Positions 9,424 to 19,900 of a stretch of DNA of 64,000 nt are shown here, piece after piece. Position 1 is the stretch's first letter. Each line of letters starts with the position of its first letter. This DNA comes from Pisolithus tinctorius (taxonomy: Eukaryota > Basidiomycota > Agaricomycetes > Boletales > Pisolithaceae). A model generated the notes under the pieces. It made no database searches, was not told the DNA's origin, and saw nothing but the letters and a program-made list of their open reading frames with translations. The stretch is from assembly GCA_024663395.1 (NCBI GenBank), contig JANFAH010000088.1, positions 110,480-174,479 on the forward strand. The letters run 5' to 3'. The position numbers and the translations under genes are program-made.

Positions 9424-12376
9424 TTATGAACGCTTCGCGAGGTATTCTTCGACACGCGCCACCAATTCCGCCTTCCTCCCTGATGAAGACTGACCTTTTT
9501 TCCTAAGGAAGTCCTGAGAATTTGATGGTCAGAAATCAATGGAACTAAAGATCCAAGGCAGTGATCACAAACCTTGAGTTGGTCCGCTCGGAGCTACGTC
9601 GGTTGGCATCAAGGCACGTGGTAACAAAATCAATAGCTTCAACTTACCCTGTCTAACTGGCCCGACTCGTGTTTGCTCCGGAGCTCAGCTTCGTCAACAG
9701 TGATATCCTATGAGTTCCCTCAGTAACGTCTATAAGAGAGCAAGCAGGAGTTCACTCTTACCGCCTTCCGTTTGACTCCAGGTGTCGCAAAAACATTGTT
9801 GAAATTTTCATCTTTTACCAGCGCTTTTTTCCACTCCTTCATTAACGATCCCGCTCGCTGAGCCACAGATCAGTGCTTGGAGCGCATTTCACCTACAAGA
9901 ATACGCACCCTATGAATAATGTCATACTTTGGTCGAGTCAAATCTTCAAATGCCTCATTATCGAACTCCTCTCGGAAGGCGACTGCCTGAAGTTGGGCAT
10001 TGTGATATGCCAGTGCTTCAAAAGTCGGGTTGTTAATAACGATGCAGGTACCACAGTAACGACAAACTTACAAGGGTTCGGATAAGAATCGGGAGGGTAT
10101 GTTCCGTTCTTGAGGGACAATTTATCTATCCAAGGCTTCGCCGCCTCTTTGGCCATTTCCGAGACTGCCATGGAAAAGATGAGATTCTGGAAGCTATCAA
10201 AGTAGTAGACGATCACACCTCTCAGTTGTTCCTCGATGGGGGCTGCTCGAATATCATCCGCGAATGGCAAGACGATGAGATGGAAACCACCAGGTTCACA
10301 CCATCCACCTTCTTCTACCTTCTCCACCTGGTGTCACGCATTTCAGATTAGGTCGCAACAAAAGCTACGCTGTGAGGCTATTACCTGTGGTAGCAAAGCA
10401 CAAAAGACCGGGCTTGAGTTACGCCGAACCAGGGCACGGACCAGCCCTATTTTCCTTTTATCAAGCATCTTCTGAAGGAGAGCACCGAACGTCCGCCTGC
10501 TCCCAGAGCATTTCTGTGGGAGAAATAAAGACTCAGAAATCAGGTTCATGGTGTAAGCCTCACTAGCTCATCTGGATAGATGAAGACTGAGTGCTTGACG
10601 TTATCTTCGAAAGCTAGTTCTCGCTTATCCTTGAACCCTAGGAGCTTGATCCCTACAGAGAACACGTACGGCTGCATGAACAAGAATTTGAGAAGCTGCA
10701 CATACCAGGCTCAAGTCCGAGCGTGCGGAATGATTGAACCTCTTCTGCAGTGTAGAACGGCTGATGAGGGTGAGTAAAGGTAAACCAACAAAAAGAGAGA
10801 AGGATCACCCTTTGACCACGTTTGACTACTCGTGACGGTCCAAGTCCCATTTCGTCATCTTCTTCTGGACCAAGTTGCATGCCAAACAGAATTTTGTTCC
10901 GACTAACTTCCGTTTCTTTCTCCTGTCGAGTTGCGACAATCAGATGCCGAGCACACATTAGAATATGGGGTTTAGCCGCACCTCATCGACGTAGACTGTC
11001 CGACTACTCGCTACTTCCATCTTGTCACCTAAATCGAGGAAGTACAAGTACGATCCCTTTCTCTGTTCTGTCACCAATCCATACCTGGCAAGCCAAGTCA
11101 GTGACAGTTGAATTAATGTTTAACGCGTGCAATACGAACCCCTTCACACCAATGGTGAAGCCCTTCCCAAGCTCGAAAGGAACGCTGAAAATGGCACGTT
11201 TAGGCTGCTCATGGAAACGCATCTGATCGAGAAGGTCGTCTATCCTAGTGATTGATATTGAATCAGGCAGTATGCCAGAAACCTCAGGTTCTTCGTCCCC
11301 AAGCACGTTGGAAGGAAGGACCGACTGGGGCGTGCATATACCCCTCGGTTGGTCAAATAATCAAGAGTGGATGAACGTCATGACATACCGAGTAGAACTT
11401 GGTAACGTCAAAAGGTTTCTCACTAGTCGATATGAAAAACGGTTCTATCTGACATCCTGACTGCATGAGATCCTGTCGGCAGTGTTAGTCATGTGTCCTG
11501 TTATCAAACGTTCCATTACTCACGATGAGCGTTGTCCTCGCCGACGTCAACATTTTGGTACTGGCAGGACTTGGGTTGTCATCGTCAGTGATAAGGAAGA
11601 CGCGTTTAGACGCTGTCTTTGGCGCGCTAGTTGAACGGGGTAAGTACAGCGCTTCGTGGAGACAACAAGTGCTATAACTTACTTGTCGCGCAACACCCAG
11701 TTACAACTCGTGAATACGTCTCCCATCGGCATTTTGGTTCCTGAGAGAGGAGGGAATGTCTTTCCCAAGTGCTCAGGGTCCTCCCGAGCGTCTGTGCATG
11801 AAGGATTTAGCGGAAATATGACGTCGAAGTCACTGAAAGCGACTGTACCTACCATCAATCACACGTATTAGCTCTTGTATCGACTCCACACTGATGGGTG
11901 CCAAGTTCTGGTACAAAAATGTACCCTTCTTAATCTCAGAAGTGCGATCGTTCGACTCATTCCGGCGCGACTAGCGGAACGGAACAGGGTAGGTCATCAA
12001 CTCAGGCTGAGTCCTGTCTGTCGCAAAGACGTTTCTTACAGTATTGTATAGCAGTACTCCAACCCAATCGTTCGGACCCGAAACGGTTTTCTTCTTCTGC
12101 ACTTGCATCGCAGCGTCGAGCGCGGTCAGGAGGTGAGACGTTTTCACGTCTTCGTAGACAGCATCGTCTCGGAGCTCTTGCATAGATTGTGAGCAGTCTA
12201 TGCAGAACAAGATGACGTCGCGTCTCCTTTCAAAAAACTACAAAACATTACAGCGCGTGGAAAGTCAGTCAGTTACTAACACCGTCCAGGAATTTCTGTG
12301 GCATTATGCATACGGAGGTATCCTGCAATTCTTCCTCTCCTTCCTCCTCGGTGACGTTCCAATCGTCGAATGGCAT
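9424..12376 (-). CDS. ku70: Ku70 subunit of the Ku DNA end-binding heterodimer
   Basis: Ku70 and Ku80 form a ring on broken DNA ends and start non-homologous end joining. The start ATG at 12376 opens an acidic N terminus (MPFDDWNVTEEEGEEE). Exons that read in phase: 12281-12376, 12040-12237, 11853-11970, 11683-11791, 11524-11626, 11389-11472, 11140-11324, then from 11084 leftwards. The vWA domain shows LFCIDCSQSMQELRDD, MGDVFTSCNWVLRD and RVFLITDDDNP. The beta-barrel shows KRAIFSVPFELGKGFTIGVKG, split by an intron from YGLVTEQRKGSYLYFLDLGD. Next come FHLIVLPFADDIR and WIDKLSLKNGTYPPDSYPNP. The last exon encodes a SAP domain (DFLRKKG..GRKAELVARVEEYL) ending at TAA 9424-9426. Full domain order and length match the family. 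Introns are about 43-60 bp. No lesion was seen, although exons between 9540 and 11000 were not all phased. Confidence 0.95.
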
Positions 12377-12998
12377 GGTTCCAAAATTGAGTGGATGGGT
12401 TGGTTGAAATGTGTTGGACGTCGAGTCAATACTGCGAGTCAGGAGGTGTGGAGTCCGAAGACGCGGACGCGAGTCGTCACGAGGTCACACAGTAACCCCT
12501 ATATAATCCGCATCCCGTGACTCGCTCAGAGGCTGCAGTACTGCACACACACATATGCGCAGTGGCCAGCGTGCAATTTCTGACATCCATTTCCAGAGTT
12601 TTCCTACTACAGAAACATGTCCGTTTGATAAATACGCGTTGTCGATGCGACCCGTGCAGTCATTTTGGCACTGACATCACACACTTCTTCAGGCAATTGT
12701 CGTGTAACTTGTGTCCCCCATGGCGCAGTCCTAGATAGAATACGACAAGTCGTCGTCATCGGCCAAGGATTTGCATTTGCACCTCCACGTACTGGGGCCG
12801 GTCACAAATATTCGACTGACATACCGAGCGCGAACTACGCATACGCTGGAACCCTTGCAGGGGAAATAAGGAGGGATTAAATTTCTTGCCTCAGTTTTTA
12901 GTGTGCGCCCGTAGTACATACCTTTTTTTTTCGAACATAAAGGTGCCGCTAAGGAGGGAATAGGCCCGAGACTCAAGAAGACATCTTGTCGGCCCTAG

Positions 12999-13022
12999 TT
13001 TATTTTATTTTATTTTATTTTT
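12999..13022 (+). repeat. TTTTA pentanucleotide microsatellite
   Basis: About five units of TTTAT/TTTTA in a row in non-coding DNA. Confidence 0.8.
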
Positions 13023-13149
13023 GTTTCGATGCCAGTCGACCGTGCGGGCGGAGTTATGTAAGGTGGCATTCAACGACAATGATTATCTCGAGGCTGGACA
13101 CGTCGAATAACAGCGAACGGTCGTCAGCCTGACGCCAACCATGCCATAG

Positions 13150-13870
13150 AAGGTCGGTGGCTGAGGAAGAATGCGTTTGAACACCAGGTTACTTACACAA
13201 AGAACAGGCATGCACGGACGCCGGTCACCTTTACGACTCCAATTCAAACTGTAGGGCTGCCACGCGGTGCAGGAGAAAGGACGGGAACCATCGTGTGTTC
13301 GCAATCTAGGAGAGCCTATGATCTGGCCAACGGCAGCACTTGTTGGGGAAACGGCGTGAGGCACCCCCCGGTGACCTCCCCCTGAGAACGAGACGAGAAT
13401 ATGAAGGTGCGATAATCAATCCCCGGATAAGCGATGCTGAAATGTTATATACTTACATAAAGAACAGGCAAGAACGAACGCAAGTCAATTCAAACCAACT
13501 CACTGAGCGAAGGACGCCGCGCGGCACAAGAGAAGGGAATTTCCGTTCGCTGTCTATGATCCCGAGGCCATGGCCTGGCCGAGGATAGCACGCAACGAGG
13601 CCCTCCGGTGACCTTCCCTAAGATCGAGACGAAAATATGCAGGTGCGATAACCAATCTCCGGATAGGCGATGCTGAAATGTTACTCACACGAAGCGCAGG
13701 CGAGCACGGACGCAAGTCAATTAAAACCGACTCACTGAGGGACGCCGCGCGGCGCAAGAAAAGGATCGTTTGCGCTCTACGACCCAGAGACTATGACTTG
13801 GTCAAGGACAGCGTACAGGAGGTCTCTGTGAGCACAGAATATACAGATGGCGATAATCAATCCACGAATA
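13150..13870. repeat. degenerate tandem repeat, period about 240 bp, about three units
   Basis: The same ordered words recur: a CCGGTGACCT start (13369, 13607), GGTGCGATAA-CAATC (13409, 13644; related at 13850), CGGATA-GGCGATGCTGAAATGTTA (13423, 13660), ACACAAAGAACAGGCA-like (13195, 13456, 13690), CAAGTCAATT (13480, 13713) and GACGCCGCGCGGC (13512, 13741). Units differ by many substitutions and small indels. No unit gives a sustained open frame, so I read this as an old tandem duplication in non-coding or pseudogenised DNA. Confidence 0.7.
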
Positions 13871-15326
13871 CGCCGATAGGCCAAAAGCGTTATCGATCCT
13901 TGCCGTCAGCCACGTACAGCAACCAGCTTCGCAATACAATTATGTTACGGGCATGGTGAAGACCCTTGATTTTGTGATCGTAACAGCCCTTTGCTACTGC
14001 TGGCTGGCTGGACGCTCTCAACCGGTCTCGTACCTTGTTCTCGATCACCAGCCAGCTACGCATCAAAAGACTGATTGGCGCACTAACCCAACAACGTGGA
14101 ATGCATCCCCCCTTCAGTTGCCGATGTTGTTGTCGACGCATATCGCTTCCATCACATGAGGATGGACCCTCAATGCCTCAACCGACGAGTACGGAATCAC
14201 TCTGCGTTTTGATCACCAATCCGATAACGGGCAACGAGGATAAGGATCACGCTCACCGATAATCGATCTATACTCGCCGACCAATTCACTATGCCATCAA
14301 CCCTCAGATCATGGAAACCCTGGTAGTGGGTCCAGAAGCCCAGCCCGTCGAGTCGAGGTTTCTCAAGGAGCAAGTCTACTACCCAAAAGCGAGAGCGACG
14401 ATCCAGCCAATCCGAAGAAGACCGTAGGAGGCATTGATGCGCATGGTGTCCGGCCGATTGGTGGGCCATCCGTCCGTAGTTTCGATGCCTACCCCTGCAA
14501 GAATACCAACATCGAGACTAGGAGCCACTATCCTGGCTCCTCGTGTGTAATACGACCATATACTGCCACAGCTGCCGTGTTACGAGTCACAATGAACGGC
14601 CGAAAGAATAGAAAAAAAGCGGGCGAGTGGTTTATGCTGCTCCTTGGGGTTCCGTCCAAGCCTGGACTTGCGCAGAGCGCCGAAACGACAGGTCATTAAC
14701 GCCACTCAATTGCCTCCCACCGTCGCTGCCCTCTTGTTCACATAGCGAACCGCGATCTCTCCGCGCCCACCGGGTCGCCCGCTCTGCGTATGTGCGCGTC
14801 TACGTGGTTGCCAAGGCAGCTTTCCAGGGCGACTTGAACGCCGCTGAGTATTGAATTGCGGGTCAAGGTCAGCGATTGGTGTCAGCGAATAGCGAGATTC
14901 GCATCTGGAGATCCAACGATATGGAAACTTTGGGTGGGAGAGGGCCACACAACCCTGTCGGGGATCATGGAGTGTCATCATTTCACGTGTTGCCTGTTAT
15001 GTGGTATGGCCCGGCAACCGTTTGAGAGCTGGTGAGCATGCTTTTCCCATGCGGACTTCATTTCCGAAGGCGGTGGGTGGAGCGGAACGTAGTGGTGGCT
15101 GTCATGCAGTGACTTAATCGTGTGTTAGGGCATACTAATAGGGCCTAGTTGATGTGATGTTTCGTCGACATGGGAGGTATCCACTACGAACGATACTACT
15201 ACACGATGCTTGGCTGCATGAATTGAGAAAAAAGAAACAAGTTTACATGTGAGAAAAGAGAGAATTAAAGGACATATGCAACTGAAGAACGAGAGAATAC
15301 ATCGTGGGCAACACCGGACATGTTCT

Positions 15327-16268
15327 CTAGTTCTGATCCCCCTGACCGTGCTCACTCCTACCGTTGACGTTCCCGGAGTCAACTGAGCCCGGGGTGGAAG
15401 AGGGCTTGCCATAGGGCTGAGGGAATGGAGCGTATTGGGGGGCCGGCAGAGGCATCTGCCCATCCGGACGATGGGGATGCATCATGTAAGGGCCATATGC
15501 TTGAGGGGCATATGGCAGAAAAGCTGGGTAGAACTGAGCCAGCTGTGCATATCCCTGCTGTTCGACATCTTGCCCAGGATGGCCGTTGTGTGGCGGAGGG
15601 ATGGGGGTGATGTAGAACTGGGGGTAGTAGGCAGCAGGTGCCTCGCCCGGTTTCGGAGTGGGTGGGGCCGGGAATTGCCCGTAGAAACTCGTAGCGTATC
15701 CCATAGGGCCAGCCATGTAGGGTGGCATGGGTGGGGACGCCGAGGAGGCAGGCACGCCAGGTGGGATGGACATGCCAGGTTCTTCGGGCGCGTCGACTTG
15801 GTCGACGTTGCTGCCTGCGCGATCTCAATGAGAGTCAGAAAGGAGGGAGAGAGGGAGAGAGAGAGAGAAGGCTGGAGGTGAGAAGACGAGAGGAGAGGGA
15901 GACAAGGAAGGGGAAGACACACCTTTTCCATCGCGCTTCTTGTAGGGGCCCCGTTTCACGCCCTTTTTCCTCTCCTTGCGCTGGGAATCGATGCATTCCT
16001 CGGCGATTCCATACTTGACGCAACGGAGGCAGGGACGGGCGTCGTCGCACTTCTTGCAGGCCTTCTGGCAGTTTGTACAAGCGTTCTTCACTTGCCTGCG
16101 TTTCGGGCGGGACGGCTGAGGTGGGGCGAGGCCGGGGGTGAAAGGATATACGTGCATTTGGCTCGAGTATCCACCGACGGGGTGGACGGACATCTGAGGC
16201 TGAATGTCTGGTGAGTGGGGGTCATCGCCGCCGTCAGGCGTTTGATTTCCGTCGGCGGACTGAGACAT
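15327..16268 (-). CDS. Zn(II)2Cys6 transcription factor (short, Pro/Tyr-rich C terminus)
   Basis: Two exons, 15923-16268 and 15327-15811, total 831 bp (276 residues), joined across a GTGTGT...AG intron; the sum is a multiple of three. The N terminus is disordered; residues about 60-90 hold the fungal binuclear zinc cluster with the right spacing (CTNCQKACKKC, then C-x2-C and C-x8-C). A very basic segment follows (RKERKKGVKRGPYKKRDGK), probably DNA contact or nuclear targeting. The second exon encodes a Pro/Tyr/Gly-rich low-complexity tail, likely an activation region. There is no fungal-specific middle homology domain, so it is shorter than typical members. The gene is divergent from the DYRK kinase gene. 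Its targets are unknown. The acceptor could be four bases upstream in sequence, but only 15811 keeps the frame. Confidence 0.85.
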
Positions 16269-16946
16269 GTCGAGCTGCGAGGAGCGAGCTCAGAGATGGG
16301 GATGCTGAAAGTGAGATCGAGGAGAACGAGAGAAGGCAATGTTATAATGTAGTAACTGTACTTGTACTTGTGCTTGGCGGAAGAAGGGCGAGGTAGTTCA
16401 CGTGTTGGGAGCCGAAGGCAAGCTGGTCGAAGGATATTAGTAGTTGGAGTTGAGGGGTCGTCATCCGCGCCGATGCAAGCATATGGGTGGAAGATCACGT
16501 CAAAACGACAACGAACAGACAACGAAATGAAAGTTGCTACACACAGACCCGTCGAAAATCTACTTTCCTTTCTGTTCTGAGATCTATTCGCTGAGCTGCC
16601 AGCGGAGACTGTCGGCGTCGACGGTTGAGAGAGGGCCACACCAGGGACTGGAGAAGTTTATCGCACGCGATCTATCAGAGTGATTTAGGCGACTGGTCCG
16701 ACGTGTCTACGGTTGTATATTCCGACTCTTTTCTTCCCAACGACGTCCACAGCTCCAGATCTCCTATGTAGGCGAGGAGGGGGAGGGTTTGAACGCTTAG
16801 GAGGAACGATCGTGTGAATGGCCAAACACACACAAACAACTCCTCCCCGCCAGACCTGCACCCGCCGGCGACGACGACGAGAGCCAAGCACAGTGGAACC
16901 CTTTTTTCTGTCTTTCTCTGGTAGTACTTAATAGCTCGGCAGTCGA
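16269..16946. other. divergent promoter region (Zn2Cys6 / DYRK kinase)
   Basis: A 678-bp gap between two divergent start codons. Open stretches here on either strand have no recognisable motif. It should contain both promoters and 5' UTRs. Confidence 0.6.
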
Positions 16947-19900
16947 ATGCAGGCTGGACACAGCGAGGTCTGCCCTCTGACGGGAGACGAGGACGATGGC
17001 CAGGTATTGAATCAGTCTCATCGTAATAGTGTCTGTCGTCTCAGTCGTCTTCCAACTAGCCACGTGTGTACGTCTCCGAGGCACCCCCCGCTGTCGACGA
17101 ACCCGCAGGCCTCTCGCGCCCCGTCTCGGCCACCTCCTCGCTCGATCCGTACTACTTCGGTGCTCAGACGCCCTCCGACTCCCCTCCACCTCCTCTCCCC
17201 CAACTCCACCCCCCAGCTCTGCCCAGCGTCAGCTCAGGAGTTCACACACCAAACCACCCGCTGACCCCCGCAAGAGACCCGGCCAACATCGACCGCATGG
17301 GCCTCGTTGGCGTAGGCGAACTGACAACTCCACGCTGGGACAAAATACATCGCCGTTCGAGACAATCCAACCAATCGCAGGACGAGGATTGTCTTCTCGA
17401 GGAAGAGGACGCCGCCGCAGTCATGGTGGCCGAAAACCTTGAAAACGACGCTCCTGACAGCCCGTGGACAATTGAGGCAGTCGATGGCGAGTCCGACGAC
17501 AAAGACGAGGTGAAGCGAGTTTACCCGCGTCGCAACTTTTTTCCCCCCACTCATTTCTTATGCTGCAGCATCATATCAAACAACCAGCCACACGTACCAT
17601 CCGCACCCGTCGCTCTATTGCAGACGAGAGCGGCGGAGAAGAAATCCTGTACCCCCGCAAACCACACGGGTCCATCTTTTTACATCCGTCGGACGCAGTT
17701 AAGCCTTCCTCGCCTTCTCCCGAGGAACCTCCATCGCCGCTCGTGCCCCCCCTCCCGAGCGAGCATGCCCTGGTCAGCGATGCGTCCACCTCATCATCCC
17801 CTCCAAGCGCATTCACCCCACTCCGCAAGGCACGAAAGCGCACCTCGGACGAGTTTGAGATAGATCAGTCGGGGTCTCTGACCTCAAAGGGCGCTGTCCC
17901 TCTCAAACCAGCCGCCAAGGACGACAAATCCTCGTCCGCTCGCAGACATCGTCCTTCTGGTTCGACGTCCATGTCTAGCACTATTCGTGACAAAACACGT
18001 CGCAGAGAAAGTTTGGCACCGAACACCTCGTCCAAGTCCCCTGCGTCCATTGAAGCGACTCCGACATCTGCTGCTAACCGTGCGGAAAGGGACCATCACA
18101 CTCGCCAACCCTCAGCGAGTTCCTCGTCCGGTCCTGACCCAGCGCTCGCGTCACATTCTAGCCGCGTACATGCGCCTCCTCTCCCTCCCTCTCCATCGAC
18201 GACCTCTATGCATCACCTTCTGAGGCACGCTGGCGGTGCCCCTACGACTACGACTCCACCCACCCGTCCATCGTCATCACACAAGGATCCCGCTCACCCA
18301 TCACATCCTCACTCATCAAGCGTTGTTCATTCCCTCCTTCGCGGAACCCAGGAGGGTTGGTCAAGCATGGACGACGATGCCCACGCGGAGGCTTTGCGAA
18401 AGCTCGACGGCCTATCCACCAAGACCGCCCGAGCCCGTGCAAGCATCGGCAGTCTCAACCGCATGAGCCGCCCCGGCACGCCTGGAAGCACTGCAGGCCG
18501 CGTCCACTGGGAGAGCGGTGTTAATGAGAGCGGTGGAAAAGTCAGTCGTAGGGGAAGCTCAAAGGAAAAAGAGAGAAAGGAGCATGGCACCTCTGGTTCA
18601 GTAGATGCTGGAAACGACGCTGGCGATGCGCGCACCCCTGCAGTCACGAGTGGCGACGAGCATCAAGCGTCGTCGGGTCCCGACAAGACCCCTAAAAAGT
18701 CTATCAGTGCTCGTCTTAGTTTCACGCCCAAACGCGGGTCTGCATCTTCCACGACATACACAGGTACCCCCACGAGTTCGCGTGACTCAGCATCGTTATC
18801 GACTGCAACAAGTGCGACATCCGTCTCTGCTCCCTCAGGTAGACACTCCACCGGTGTAGGTAAGGGTCGACGGAACAGCGCGGGGAGCGATATCTCGAGT
18901 GTCTACTCGGGTGGCGACGGTACTGTGAAGGATCGCACGGGCTCGCTGGCAAGTGGAGCTGAGGCGTTGGAGGAGGACCGTGTGCCCCCTGTCCCACCTC
19001 TACCCAAGGATTTATCGAATTACCGGTCGCCTCCTCAGTCTTCGCACGGCGTCATATTTCCTCACGCTGCTGGCGATGAGGGCAGTATCGAGCGTACAGC
19101 ATCTTTGGAGGTTCCACCATCGTCCAAGTCCCACGATGTTCATTCCCACGAATCAACAAGTCATGGGTTTCACTCTGCACCTGAGACTGCACCTTCCGTT
19201 CACAAGACACCCTCAAAGAAGTGGAGTTTCTCTAACGCGCTAAATATCAAGTTGACGAGTTCGCCCTCGGTTGCGTCCATGAGAGGGGGAGACAAGGATT
19301 CGTCATCACATAATAGCAAGACGTCGAGCTTCCCGCTGAGCCCGCGCTCCATGCAAAGTTTCAGTCAGCAGTTGCGAAAACACGCATCCCGGGAGCACGC
19401 CTTGTCCCCTCCTGCGTCGAACAAGACTGTTTGGTCACCGATCCAACCGGAAGCCATGGGCTCTGCCGCTTCTCTTGCGTCACTCTCTTCTGTCGGATCC
19501 ACTCGAACGCCTAGGTCGCCTGCCCTGCAGTCCAGAAAGACACCCGACCGCGAGAGAGGAGGAGGGGTTGTAAGTCGTCCAGGGACTGGCTCCAGTATTA
19601 GCAATACCACCACGTCCAACGCCAACATGAACGCGTCGCTCAGCCCGGTCCCTTCTATCAGACGTCACCAGTCGAAACGCCTCACACCCTCCTCCATCCC
19701 ATTCTTCCGCCGCTCATCTTCGCACAGCGTGCAAATATCGATGTCGAACGCTGCCCCGGCTTCAGTATCACCAACGATGCCGACGGCTCCGGTCATCCCG
19801 TCCGGACAAAGCCGTACCAAAGAAGCAAATAGCTCGCCTATCAAAGAATCATCCTCCAGGCCTCCTCCGACCACGCCAAGCACATCGCAGAAGAAGTCAT

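Larger units (their letters stand above)
12377..15326. other. gene-poor region upstream of Ku70
   Basis: Nearly 3 kb with no frame I can assign. It holds the Ku70 promoter at its left end, a TTTTA microsatellite (12999-13022) and degenerate tandem repeats (about 13150-13870). A TATATAA-like word lies at about 12500. Short open stretches at 14197-14469 (-) and 14627-14854 (+) have no recognisable motif. It could contain relics of a lost gene or a fast-evolving small gene with introns. Confidence 0.5.

Noticed and set aside
12459..12475. ACGCG-like words (GACGCGGACGCGAG) upstream of Ku70 as a cell-cycle (MCB) box
   Set aside because: The words lack the full ACGCGT core and GC-rich matches are common by chance.
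16088..16639. 183-codon minus-strand ORF upstream of the Zn2Cys6 gene
   Set aside because: It overlaps the zinc-cluster exon in another frame and is a low-complexity Ser/Thr/Pro composition effect.
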